Shown in pieces: positions 24,511 through 32,507 of a DNA stretch of 64,000 nt; the stretch's first letter is position 1; every line of letters begins with the position of its first letter. Location of the stretch: NCBI RefSeq assembly GCF_003938605.1, contig NZ_RHWX01000014.1:36510-100509 (forward strand), written 5' to 3'. This DNA comes from Brevundimonas sp. 357. GTDB taxonomy: Bacteria > Pseudomonadota > Alphaproteobacteria > Caulobacterales > Caulobacteraceae. The translations under genes were made by a program, and so were the position numbers. The notes under the pieces are model-generated. The model ran no database searches, had not been told where the DNA came from, and saw only the letters and a program-made list of their open reading frames with translations.

Positions 24511-24726
24511 GCGAGATCTTCGGGCGCTGGCAAAGCCCCGATCTGTCGCAATGAACCGCTCCAGCATCGGCACAATCAGCCTGACAGGATCGGCAGCGGG
24601 CTGGCCGGTTTCGCGAGCCAGCACTTCGGCATAGGCGGCAAGATCGCGGTGCAGCGGTCCCGGCAGTTCCACCGTCACCTTCACGGGCTTGTCTTCGATG
24701 AGGGGGCCGAGTTTCAGCTTCGTCAT
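24505..24726 (-). CDS. DUF2274 protein (trb-cluster associated)
   Basis: A 73-residue protein, MTKLKLGPLIEDKPVKVTVELPG...RDLAAYAEVLARETG, matching DUF2274 proteins that usually follow trbI in IncP-like trb clusters. It resembles a small ribbon-helix-helix-like DNA-binding protein. Here no trbI is upstream, only an ADH gene, so it appears to be the tail of a lost mating-pair-formation cluster. ATG 24726 is chosen as it begins the conserved MTKLKLGPL. Confidence 0.75.
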   Translation of the reverse strand: MTKLKLGPLIEDKPVKVTVELPGPLHRDLAAYAEVLARETGQPAADPVRLIVPMLERFIATDRGFASARRSRS

Positions 24727-24854
24727 GGTCAGTTCCTGTAAGGTTCGAGTACGAGTCGGCATTGCCCTGCTCACCCTGCTCGGCATCTTTGCAGCGGGGA
24801 TCGCAACCCGGAAATAGAGAGGCGATCGGCGCAACCCGAATGTCCCTGATGCAA

Positions 24855-24888
24855 GAACACCCCGCCGGATCGTCCAGACGGGGTGTTC
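24855..24888. terminator. Hairpin after the alcohol dehydrogenase gene
   Basis: GAACACCCCG (24855-24864) pairs with CGGGGTGTTC (24879-24888) about 28 bases beyond the ADH stop on the minus strand. Likely transcription end for that gene. Confidence 0.5.
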
Positions 24889-24915
24889 ATCCACAAATTT
24901 GAAGAAAATAGCGCC

Positions 24916-25953
24916 TCAGGCCTGGAGGATTACCTTCATCGCCTTTTCGCGTGCGGCATTCGCAAAGACGTCATAGGCGTTCAGGATCTCATCCAGCGGG
25001 AAGCGATGGGTCACCAGCTTGCCTGGATTGACCTTACCGGATCCCAAGGTCTTCAGCAGCATCGGCGTGGTGTTGGTGCAAACCAGCCCCATGGAGATGT
25101 TGATGTTCTTGATCCACAGTTCTTCGATGTGAAGCTGGACGGGTTTGCCGTGAACGCCGACATTGGCGATGTTGCCGCCTGCCGAAACGATCTTCTGGCA
25201 GATATCGAAGGTCGCCGGAATGCCGACCGCCTCGATAGCGACATCAACGCCTGCTCCGCCGGTGATCTCCAAAACGCGCGTAACAGCGTCTTCCGTTCCG
25301 ACCTGGACCAGATCAGTGGCGCCGAACTGTTTCGCCAACTCCAGCCGCGCCGGATCCATGTCGATCATGATGATGCGGCCGGGCGAGTAGAACTGCGAGG
25401 TCAGCAGCACCGACATGCCCACCGGGCCGGCGCCGATAATGGCGATGGCGTCGCCCGGCTTCACCCGGCCGGCCTGGACGCCGATCTCAAGCCCGGTCGG
25501 CATGATGTCCGAAAGCATCACAAGCGCCTCTTCGTCAGCGCCCTCCGGGATCGGATAAAGCGAATTGTCGCCATAGGGGATGCGGACATATTCCGCCTGG
25601 GTGCCGTCGATCTTATGGCCGAGGATCCAGCCCCCGTCCGAGCAATGCGCGTAAAGCTGGCGCTTGCAATTCGGGCAGGTCCCGCAGGAGGTGACGCACG
25701 AAATCAGAACCGCGTCGCCCTTCTTGAGGTTGCGCACGGCTCCGCCGACTTCCTCCACCACGCCGACGCCTTCATGGCCCAGCGTCCGGCCTTCGGTCAC
25801 CGCGGGCACATCCCCCTTCAGGATATGAAGATCGGTGCCGCAAATCGTGGTCTTGGTCACCCGCACGATCACGTCGGTGGGTTTTTCAATGACAGGTTTT
25901 GCCTTTTCGACCCAGTCTTTCTTGCCGGGTCCCTGATAGACGAGCGCTTTCAT
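24916..25953 (-). CDS. Zinc-dependent alcohol dehydrogenase (MDR family)
   Basis: A 345-residue medium-chain dehydrogenase. The catalytic zinc site is ICGTDLHILKGD with GHEGVGVVEEVG. The structural zinc lobe CGTCPNCKRQLYAHC carries four Cys, and the Rossmann motif is AIIGAGPVGMS. It is closest in style to the NAD(P)-linked 'ADH/isopropanol dehydrogenase-like' group; the substrate cannot be told. ATG 25953 (MKALVYQGPG) has a GGAGG-like SD upstream (aggaggaaac on the minus strand). It stands alone between transposon remnants, so it is probably passenger DNA. Confidence 0.85.
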   Translation of the reverse strand: MKALVYQGPGKKDWVEKAKPVIEKPTDVIVRVTKTTICGTDLHILKGDVPAVTEGRTLGHEGVGVVEEVGGAVRNLKKGDAVLISCVTSCGTCPNCKRQLYAHCSDGGWILGHKIDGTQAEYVRIPYGDNSLYPIPEGADEEALVMLSDIMPTGLEIGVQAGRVKPGDAIAIIGAGPVGMSVLLTSQFYSPGRIIMIDMDPARLELAKQFGATDLVQVGTEDAVTRVLEITGGAGVDVAIEAVGIPATFDICQKIVSAGGNIANVGVHGKPVQLHIEELWIKNINISMGLVCTNTTPMLLKTLGSGKVNPGKLVTHRFPLDEILNAYDVFANAAREKAMKVILQA

Positions 25954-26211
25954 TCTCGTTTCCTCCTTGGCGCTGATTGTCCGATGTCTTCCGACATTCC
26001 CCAAGTGGCCTGCCGCTTGACTTCAAGATCGCCTGATTTTGCTCGCTGGGCCAGCGTTTTTCGCCCCGAGCGGTGTCTGTCGTCGCGCAAACGGCCGAAG
26101 TCGGGTGGATCAAGCCTCGAACCCGCAGCATTCTGGCCCGGCAGAGCCGCTTTTCCGCGCGGCAGACGGACCTGTCCTGCCGCTTTCGTTCAGCTTGGGC
26201 ATGGATCGTGG

Positions 26212-27567
26212 TCATGCGCATGACGGAGGCGTTCGAAGACGGCGGATGGCGGCAAGGACGGCCCGCACCATCGGGCCGGTGACGGCGACCTCGGCCAACT
26301 GGAAGGTAATGGCGCGGGCGTGGCGGACGACGCGGGCGCCGATCTTGATCAGCTTGAGTTGCAGGCTGGTCAACGACCAGTCCGCCATGGCCTCGGGCAG
26401 TTCGATGCAGCGCAGGAAGGTTGCCAGGTTGTAGGCCAGCGCGTGCAGTTGCAGCCGCACCTCGTTGTGCCGGAACTTCCGGCATGACAGCCGCGTCCAG
26501 CGAAAGGCATATTTGCCTTCCTTGATGTGCTGCTCTGCGGTGCCGCGCTGGTTGTAGAACCTCACCACCCAGTCTGGCTCCATCGGCAGGTTGGTGACGA
26601 TGAAGCCGACTTTGGGGAACAGCTCGCCCGGATGCCATTCGATCTTGGCGATGACGCGGCGCGGCTTGTCCCAGGACGCCGCCTGATACTCGAAGTCCTC
26701 GAAGAACCGTTTGACCTTGGTCAGCGAAGGCCGTCCCACGGGCCGTGTCAGCCGATGCGCGATCTTCTCGCGCAAGACGGCGTTGGCGGGCAGACGGATG
26801 GCGTAGAAGAACCTGGCTTCTTCCAGCCGCATATAGATCGCGGGGATCGCGTAGGCAGCGTCGGCCCGGAAGAAGCGTCCACCAAGGTCGCGGCCAGCAT
26901 ATCGGGCAATGACGGGATCAAGGACATCCCGCCAGCCATCGGCGCTGTGGACATTGCCGTTACGCAGGGCGCAGCGCTCCAGCATGCCAAACTGGTTGAA
27001 CAAGAAGATGGGGTGATAGCAGGTGCAGTCGAAATGCCCGTTCCAGGCAGCACCTTCCTGATCGCCGTGGGTGGGGCTGACCGAGCTGTCCATGTCCAGC
27101 ACGATGTATTTCAACCCGTTGCGGTCATGGAACCGGTCGATCCATTGGCCGTTCAGATCGGCCAGCGCCGCCCGGTTCGCGGCCAGAGCCAGCGTCTCGG
27201 TCTCGAACCGTCCCATCTGCGATGCCGAAGCAGCTTGCGCCTCGACGGCCCTGCCGCCAACGACCTGACGCATCACGGGATCGAGGGCCAAGCGGTCGGC
27301 ATCGTTCACATCCTCGTATCCGGCCAGTCGTCCGAACACCGATTGCCGGAACAATCCGTCAAGCCGATGGAGCGTGTTCTTCCCGGTGCGGCTGTCTCGC
27401 AGCGCCTCCGACGCCAGATTGGACAGGCCGAGCACGTCATCAAGCTCGCGCATCACCAGCAGGCCACCGTCTGAACTGATCTGCGCACCACGGAACTCCA
27501 GACGCACACGGCGGTCGAAATCAACCCGATCTCCCCGCGCCAAGCCCGCACCCTCCAGGTGATCCAT
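26212..27567 (-). CDS. IS1380-family transposase
   Basis: A 451-residue DDE transposase with DMDSSVSPTHGDQEGAAWNG, a second Asp in FRADAAYA, and YNQRGTAEQHIKEGKYAF, features of IS1380-type enzymes. It appears full length. The IS ends are not certain: CCTGATTTTGCT near 26032 and, inverted, CTGATTTCGCT near 27637 could be terminal repeats. If so, the right end lies just before the nuclease gene. Confidence 0.85.
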   Translation of the reverse strand: MDHLEGAGLARGDRVDFDRRVRLEFRGAQISSDGGLLVMRELDDVLGLSNLASEALRDSRTGKNTLHRLDGLFRQSVFGRLAGYEDVNDADRLALDPVMRQVVGGRAVEAQAASASQMGRFETETLALAANRAALADLNGQWIDRFHDRNGLKYIVLDMDSSVSPTHGDQEGAAWNGHFDCTCYHPIFLFNQFGMLERCALRNGNVHSADGWRDVLDPVIARYAGRDLGGRFFRADAAYAIPAIYMRLEEARFFYAIRLPANAVLREKIAHRLTRPVGRPSLTKVKRFFEDFEYQAASWDKPRRVIAKIEWHPGELFPKVGFIVTNLPMEPDWVVRFYNQRGTAEQHIKEGKYAFRWTRLSCRKFRHNEVRLQLHALAYNLATFLRCIELPEAMADWSLTSLQLKLIKIGARVVRHARAITFQLAEVAVTGPMVRAVLAAIRRLRTPPSCA

Positions 27568-27677
27568 GAAACGCGCCCCTCGCAGCCGTCAACGCCATGA
27601 TTTATATGCGAAATATCACGATTACGACAGCGAAATCAGCGACTTACTTGGAGAATGTGGGTTCATATGGAGCCTTG

Positions 27678-28115
27678 ATGATGACCCTATTCTTCCGCGC
27701 CCTTGCCTTACCGGCCGCGCTGGCCGTCGTCGTGATGGCGGGAAGCGCTGGCGCGGAGCCGCGCGTGATCGCCGGACGGCCCTCCGTGACCGATGGGGAC
27801 ACCTTGCGCGTTGGCGCGACACGCATCCGATTGTTCGGGATCCAGGCCGCTGAAATGAATACGTCGGAAGGCCAGGCGGCCCGCCGGCACCTGGTGCAGC
27901 TGATAGGGCGAAGCAGCGTCCGGTGTGTGGATACGGGCCAACGATCCTATGACCGGATCGTCGCCCGATGCTTCGTGGGTCAGGCCGACATTGCGGAGCA
28001 GATGGTGGCCGATGGCTGGGCGGCCGATTGGCCGCGCTTCTCTCGCGGCGCCTATGCGGCGGCCGAGCGCCGCGCGCGGCTGGCAAGGCGTGGAGCCCAT
28101 GCGAGCGGCTTCTAG
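27678..28115 (+). CDS. Exported thermonuclease-like (SNase) protein
   Basis: A 145-residue protein with a signal peptide (FFRALALPAALAVVVMAGSAGA) and a staphylococcal-nuclease fold: VTDGDTLRVGATRIRLFGIQAAEMN and YDRIVARCFVGQADIAEQMVADGWA. Some catalytic residues seem kept (Asp in DGDT, Arg in RIRLFG), so activity is possible. GGAG precedes the ATG pair at 27678/27681. Similar small nucleases occur on conjugative plasmids. The promoter may be affected by the IS1380 insertion just upstream. Confidence 0.8.
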   Translation: MMTLFFRALALPAALAVVVMAGSAGAEPRVIAGRPSVTDGDTLRVGATRIRLFGIQAAEMNTSEGQAARRHLVQLIGRSSVRCVDTGQRSYDRIVARCFVGQADIAEQMVADGWAADWPRFSRGAYAAAERRARLARRGAHASGF

Positions 28116-28195
28116 CCGCTCCTGGTTTCCTTTTCACGCCAGGTAAGAAGTGCGGGAAACTTTCCTTGTGTTTTCCTGTGTTTTTGCTTGTTGCT

Positions 28196-28213
28196 TATAT
28201 GCAATCGGTTATA
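28196..28213. promoter_or_regulatory. Weak copy of the plasmid operator
   Basis: TATATGCAATCGGTTATA matches 15 of 18 positions of the traG-upstream site. It lies about 40 bases before the membrane-protein gene at 28254, where a repressor would act. Confidence 0.5.
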
Positions 28214-28253
28214 GTGTGAGTGAGGATTTATGATTGTGCTAGGGAGTGTTCGG

Positions 28254-28673
28254 ATGACTTATCTACAGCAGCACGTTTCTAGTGCGCGGCGTTCGCCCGA
28301 GGTCACGGTGATCGACGCCGTGCCGGTCGAGACGACCTACTCTGTGGTGGAGCCCGCTCCGCTGGCGCCCGCTCCGCGCGGCCGGGGAGGCGTGGTCCAG
28401 TTCTTCCTTGAGTTCGGCTGGGCTCTCACGAACGGTCTCCTGGGCGTGGCCAAGTCGCTTGTGGGGCTGGGAATGCCTTTGGGGCTGTTTGGTGTGGCGG
28501 CCTTTGTCGGGCTCTACTTCCTGACGCGACACGATTACGCCCTGACGCTGGCGGCCATCAGCGCTGGTGTGGCGTTCGTGGCCTTCACCTTCTGCTACCT
28601 TTCCGGCGTGGTGGAGGCGATGGGCGATCGCTTTGTGGCCAAGGGCCGTCGCGGCGCTCAGGACGCGGCCTGA
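28254..28673 (+). CDS. Small membrane protein of unknown function
   Basis: A 139-residue protein. The N-terminal ~50 residues are cytoplasmic and Pro-rich. Two hydrophobic segments follow (about residues 70-90, LGMPLGLFGVAAFVGLYFL, and 95-120, LTLAAISAGVAFVAFTFCYL), and a short basic C-terminus ends it. ATG 28254 has AGGGAG at a good distance; an in-frame ATG at 28230 lacks one. Operator-like sites lie before and after it, so it is probably controlled with the transfer genes. I do not recognise the family. Confidence 0.65.
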   Translation: MTYLQQHVSSARRSPEVTVIDAVPVETTYSVVEPAPLAPAPRGRGGVVQFFLEFGWALTNGLLGVAKSLVGLGMPLGLFGVAAFVGLYFLTRHDYALTLAAISAGVAFVAFTFCYLSGVVEAMGDRFVAKGRRGAQDAA

Positions 28674-28771
28674 CCCTGCTTTCCCCAGGGGCGGGGCCGT
28701 GGCTCGGTATGCGTCGTTCAATGAAGGAATGATGGCGGCCAGTTAGCCGCTGTCTAATCGCTGTCCGCTCG

Positions 28772-28808
28772 AAAGCCGTCCCGATCGCGCCAATCGGGGC
28801 GGCTTTTT
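28772..28808 (+). terminator. Intrinsic terminator
   Basis: GCCGTCCCGAT (28775-28785), seven-base loop, ATCGGGGCGGC (28793-28803) and TTTTT. A textbook Rho-independent terminator about 100 bases after the membrane-protein gene. Confidence 0.8.
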
Positions 28809-28819
28809 GCTGGCCAGTC

Positions 28820-28837
28820 TATAAACGATTGTTTATA
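28820..28837. promoter_or_regulatory. 18-bp operator-like palindrome, third strong copy
   Basis: TATAAACGATTGTTTATA, extended outward to perfect 10-bp arms GTCTATAAAC/GTTTATAGAC. The gene it once controlled is not visible; the downstream DNA is degenerate and ends in IS3. Confidence 0.6.
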
Positions 28838-29166
28838 GACTGAGCATCGCCGTAGCAACGCGAGGGGCAAGGCAAGCATACAGGTTACACATCGCGCAAT
28901 GTCCGCGCTCCATCTGCGGAGTCATGCAGGACGTCCCATTTCCACCGTTCCCGCTAATGCGAATCGTTCGCGCCTAAGATATCTTATGCGAAGGCCGACC
29001 AATCTCATTTCTGTTGCAGCTGTAGCGCAAACCCACGACGCGCAGCTATCCAAACGGCGCAGCGACGTGGGTTTGGGCGGGCCGCCTCGACCCATATTAG
29101 GCTTGATCGCACTGAACTAAAGCTGCTGTAGCTTCCGTTAGTTACGCACTTATCAGCTGCCCACGA
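28838..29166. other. Gene-poor stretch with a Xer/dif-like site
   Basis: No convincing gene. It holds the palindrome TAAGATATCTTA within a 28-bp dif-like sequence (see separate entry). The translated frames are Arg/Ser-rich and look non-coding. Confidence 0.5.
28967..28994 (-). other. Possible Xer recombination (dif/pdif-like) site
   Basis: Read on the minus strand the sequence is CCTTCGCATAA - GATATC - TTAGGCGCGAA. The first 11 bases match the usual XerC arm (NNTNCGCATAA) and the six-base centre has the right length; the second arm matches only at TTA. It lies 170 bases from a recombinase-like fragment. Confidence 0.35.
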
Positions 29167-29364
29167 ATGAGTTTGTTACCTCCATCGCTAAGCGGTCCTG
29201 CATGCGTCGACGCATTGGGCTTTCCTCGGTACGCCGCCACCATTTGGCTCGACTTCCTAAATGCGCATGCCGCAATTGCGACGCGTGAGAAGTATGCGCG
29301 CGCAATCTCGGGTCTCTATTGCGATGCCGAAGCCATGCAGCCGCCGGTGGACCTTGTGACGTGA
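29167..29364 (+). pseudogene. N-terminal fragment of a tyrosine recombinase-like gene
   Basis: The frame SLSGPACVDALGFPRYAATIWLDFLNAHAAIATREKYARAISGLYCDAE resembles the core-binding (SAM-like) N-terminal domain of phage-type integrases, where an opening helix is followed by an ATREKYA-type segment. It ends at the IS3 left end at 29362. The catalytic domain is not found beyond the IS elements, so it is a remnant. Assignment rests on a short weak resemblance. Confidence 0.4.
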
Positions 29365-29374
29365 CCCCCGTTTC

Positions 29375-30304
29375 TCATCCAGCCATAACGAGAGTCCTAG
29401 GTTGATCTGAGCTGTGATCGGCTGGGTTGGCAAGAGGCCGGTCTGCGCAGCCATCAACCAGCGCAGCAGGCCGGCCGATGTGTCCGGTGAGCGCTTCTGC
29501 ATAAGCCTGCGGCGTCAGCCACCCGAGCTTCGAGTGCGGACGCTGCTCGTTGTAATCGCGTCGCCACGCCTCCAGCACGGCGCGAGCGTGCGGCAGCGAG
29601 CGGAACAGCGTCTCGTTCAGCAGCTCGTCACGCAGCCGCCCGTTGAAGCTTTCGTTGAAGCCGTTCTGCTGGGGCTTGCCCGGCGCGATGTAGTGCCAGC
29701 CGACGCCGGTGTCGTCGGCCCAGGCCAGGACCGCGTTCGAGGTGTACTCCGTGCCGTTGTCGCTGACGATGGTGTCGGGCCGCCCTCGCTGCCGGATGAC
29801 GGCGTCCAACTCCCGCACGACCCGCGCGCCCGACAGCGAGGTGTCGGCCACCAGCGCCAGGCACTCGCGCGTACAGTTATCGATCACCGTCAGGATGCGG
29901 AAGCGCCGCCCGTCCGTCAGCTGGTCTGCGACGAAGTCCAGCGACCAGCGCTGGTTGGGCGCCAGCGGCAGGTCCAGCGGTCGCCGCGTGCCCATCGCTC
30001 GCTTCCGGCCGCCGCGCCGGCGCACCGTCAGTTGCTCGTCGCGATAGATCCGCTGGACCCGTTTCCTGTTGACCGCATGGCCCTCGCGCCGCAGCAGCAC
30101 GTGCAGGCGACGATAGCCGAACCGTCGACGTTCCTGGGCCAGGGCCTTCAGCCGGTCGCGCAGAGCGCCGTCGTCCGGGCGCGTCGCCTGATAGCGCACG
30201 CTCGTCCGATCGACGCCCAGAACACGGCACGCCCGCCTTTCGCTCATCTCGTAGGCGGCCTGCAGATGGCCAGCCGCCTCGCGATAGCCGGCGGGCGTCA
30301 CCAC
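29375..30304 (-). CDS. IS3-family transposase OrfB
   Basis: A 309-residue rve-type integrase-like transposase. The catalytic triad is visible: Asp in [10 protein letters not shown], Asp in [11 protein letters not shown] and Glu in [16 protein letters not shown]; the HTH_21 part is [12 protein letters not shown]. It overlaps orfA by seven bases and is probably made as an OrfAB fusion by -1 frameshifting at the A6G near 30304-30310. Confidence 0.9.
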
Positions 30305-30564
30305 TTTTTTCCCAGCAGGTCCTTCAGGGCCACGTTGTCCAGCATCGCGTCCGCCAGCATCCGCTTCAGCCGGGCGTTCTCATCCTCGAGCGCCTTGAGC
30401 CGCCGAGCCTCCGACACGTCGAGCCCGCCAAACTTGGCCTTCCATTTGTAAAAGGTCGCCGAGCTGACCCCGTGGCGTCGGCACACCTCCGCCGTCGCTA
30501 CACCGGCCTCCTGCTCCCGCAGGATCCCGATGATCTGCTCTTCCGTGAACCTCGATCGCTTCAT
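30298..30564 (-). CDS. IS3-family transposase OrfA
   Basis: An 88-residue protein with a helix-turn-helix ([16 protein letters not shown]...[20 protein letters not shown]) and a leucine-zipper-like C-terminus ([15 protein letters not shown]). It binds the IS ends and its 3' end holds the frameshift site. Intact. Confidence 0.9.
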   Translation of the reverse strand: MKRSRFTEEQIIGILREQEAGVATAEVCRRHGVSSATFYKWKAKFGGLDVSEARRLKALEDENARLKRMLADAMLDNVALKDLLGKKW

Positions 30565-30623
30565 TCTGTCCGTCCTTCGTTGGGCGGACTCTAGCTATTC
30601 CTGGAGGAGTTTCAGGGGGTCAT

Positions 30624-31971
30624 GTGTGGACGACCTCCAAGACGCAAGAGTGAAAACGACGTTGGCGCTCGGTCGAGTGCAGTCATGTGTTCGGCCTGTT
30701 GATGCAGCTGTGTGCGCTGCTGGCCTTGATGAAGTCCGCGGACCGGCTCCCTAATCACGTCAACGCGCTCGAAGCGCTCTGACCCCCTGGGTTTCACCCG
30801 TCCCCGGCTGCGGCCGGTTCGTCATCACGTCTCACCACTCTTTCGTCTACGGCGTCGGTCCTTGTTGGGAGCCGGGCCGATCTCTATGCCGCTATGGGCC
30901 TGTAGTCCTCCTGTCGCACCATCAGGGTCCATGCGATACGGGCCGTCTTGTTGGCCAAGGCCACGGCGGCGACTTTGGGCTTCTTGCGCTCGAGCAGATT
31001 GCCGACCCAGCCCGCCCGTGCTCGCTGGCGGGCCATTCGCAGGACGGCCGTCGCCCCGACGACCAGCAGGCGTCGCAGATAGCTGTCGCCCATCTTGCTG
31101 ATGCCGCTCTGACGTTCCTTGCCGCCGCTGCTGTTGGCGCGCGGCGTTAGCCCCAGCCAGGCCGCGAACTGTCTTCCCGAGCGGAAGAGTTTCGGATCCG
31201 GCGCGCTTGCGGCCATGGCGCTGGCGGTGATCGGCCCGATGCCTGGGATGGTCGCCAACCGCCGGCTCGTCTCATCCTGTCGATGCCACTCGAGAATCCG
31301 ACGTTCCAAGCGACCTATCTCTGCACCAAGTTGTTCGAGCTGTTCCGCCAGACCTCCCAGCGCGGTACGCGCCAGATCTGGCAGGTCCTGATCCTCTTCC
31401 CGCAAAGCCTTCAGCGCCGCCTGCACCCCGGCTGGGCCTTGAGGCGCGGTTATGCCGTACTCGCCGAGGTGGCCGCGCAGCGCATTGATCAGCATCGTTC
31501 TCTGGCGAACGAGCAGGTCTCTCGTCTTGTGCAGCATCAAGACTGCCTGCTGCGCCTTCGACTTCACGGCCACAAACCGCATGGTCGGCCGGGTGACGGC
31601 CTCCGCGATCGCCTCAGCATCTGCGGCGTCGGTCTTGCCGCGCTTCACGTAGGCCTTCACGTATGCTGGTGGCATGAGACGCACCTCATGGCCGATCGCC
31701 ATCAACTCCCGCGCCCAGTGATGGGCAGAGCCGCACGCTTCGATCCCGACCAAGCATGGCCCTATCGACTGGAAGAAGCCCAGCACCTGACCTCGTCGCA
31801 GTTGCCTCCTCAGGACGACCGTGCCGTCTGCGGCGACACCGTGAACCTGGAAAACAGTCTTCGCCAGATCGAGCCCGACGACAGCGATGGTCTGCATGAT
31901 ACCGCTCCTAGACGTGACGTCCCTGATGACGACACCGCCAGAACAGCCGGTCAGGTGGAGGTCGTCCACAC
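30624..31971 (-). mobile_element. IS110-family insertion sequence with 16-bp inverted ends
   Basis: A 1348-bp stretch bounded by GTGTGGACGACCTCCA (30624-30639) and its exact complement (31956-31971). Only one base separates its left end from the IS3 end at 30622. Between the left repeat and the transposase stop lies 245 bp of non-coding DNA, the long sub-terminal region in which IS110 elements encode a bridge-type RNA. Inverted repeats are unusual for IS110 proper and recall the IS1111 group. Confidence 0.7.
30884..31897 (-). CDS. IS110-family transposase (DEDD type)
   Basis: A 337-residue transposase. The N-terminal DEDD_Tnp domain starts GLDLAKTVFQVHGV, with GIEACGSAHHWAREL and KTDAADAEAIAEA. 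The Transposase_20 domain follows with ATIPGIGPITASAMAAS and catalytic-Ser region FAAWLGLTPRANSSGGKERQSGISKMGD. It is full length. ATG 31897 gives MQTIAVVGLDLAK, the expected start. Confidence 0.92.
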   Translation of the reverse strand: MQTIAVVGLDLAKTVFQVHGVAADGTVVLRRQLRRGQVLGFFQSIGPCLVGIEACGSAHHWARELMAIGHEVRLMPPAYVKAYVKRGKTDAADAEAIAEAVTRPTMRFVAVKSKAQQAVLMLHKTRDLLVRQRTMLINALRGHLGEYGITAPQGPAGVQAALKALREEDQDLPDLARTALGGLAEQLEQLGAEIGRLERRILEWHRQDETSRRLATIPGIGPITASAMAASAPDPKLFRSGRQFAAWLGLTPRANSSGGKERQSGISKMGDSYLRRLLVVGATAVLRMARQRARAGWVGNLLERKKPKVAAVALANKTARIAWTLMVRQEDYRPIAA

Positions 31972-32038
31972 CATCACGTCAAGCGCCCCATTGCTGAAAC
32001 TCCGCGTTCAGCGTAAGCGGAGGCTTCGGGGTATTTCA

Positions 32039-32446
32039 TTGTCGCACCTTGCTCGCCAGTTCTGCGTCGGCCTAGCCGTGACCCTCATGGTCGCGCTGCA
32101 GGGCTTTGGCGCGATCAGCGCCGAGCACAAGATCGAACATGCGGTGCAGTTCCCCGGCGTCACCTATGTCGAAATCGCCGCCGACGATCATGACCATGAT
32201 CGCCGGGCTATCGACGCCCTGCCGGGCGATACCGCCTTCGACGTCGCCGATAGCGATATCGGCGAGAAGCCGATCAAACCGCACCACCACCACGGTGGAG
32301 CCGACCAGCATCTGGTCATCGGCGCCGACCTGCCGTCGATCGGCGGTTCCATAATCCATGTCGCGCGTCTCGGGCCAGCGCCCGATTCCGTGCCGCCGGG
32401 CGCCCTGGTCGACGCCCCGCACCAACCTCCGAAACAGAACGCCTGA
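32039..32446 (+). CDS. His-rich exported small protein preceding the czc operon
   Basis: A 135-residue protein whose best start is TTG 32039. A hydrophobic signal-like segment (QFCVGLAVTLMVALQGFGAISA) is followed by DDHDHD and HHHHGG clusters. Such small His-rich periplasmic proteins (CzcI/CzcE-like in position) often precede RND metal-efflux genes. The frame continues open upstream into the IS110 element, so the original start or promoter may have been changed by that insertion. Start uncertain. Confidence 0.55.
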   Translation: MSHLARQFCVGLAVTLMVALQGFGAISAEHKIEHAVQFPGVTYVEIAADDHDHDRRAIDALPGDTAFDVADSDIGEKPIKPHHHHGGADQHLVIGADLPSIGGSIIHVARLGPAPDSVPPGALVDAPHQPPKQNA

Positions 32447-32507
32447 TCGCCTGAAAAGCTGATCCTGCGCGGCCGTTCGGCTGCGCGCGTCCTGTCGGAG
32501 AAATTCC

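Larger units (their letters stand above)
29362..30622 (-). mobile_element. IS3-family insertion sequence
   Basis: A 1261-bp element with ends TGACCCCC (29362) and GGGGGTCA (30622). It carries orfA and orfB on the minus strand, with an A AAA AAG slippery site between them. No target duplication is visible, probably because the right side was altered by the adjoining IS110 element one base away. Confidence 0.85.

Noticed and set aside
24883..26223. Long plus-strand open frame across the alcohol dehydrogenase
   Set aside because: Antisense to a well-supported gene with intact zinc motifs; the translated product is His/Arg/Asp-rich without family features.
28899..29120. 73-codon frame over the dif-like site
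   Set aside because: Arg/Ser/Pro-rich, no ribosome site, overlapping the palindrome; probably not coding.
29414..30451. 345-codon plus-strand frame over the IS3 transposase
   Set aside because: Antisense to orfA/orfB with complete catalytic motifs; no independent support.
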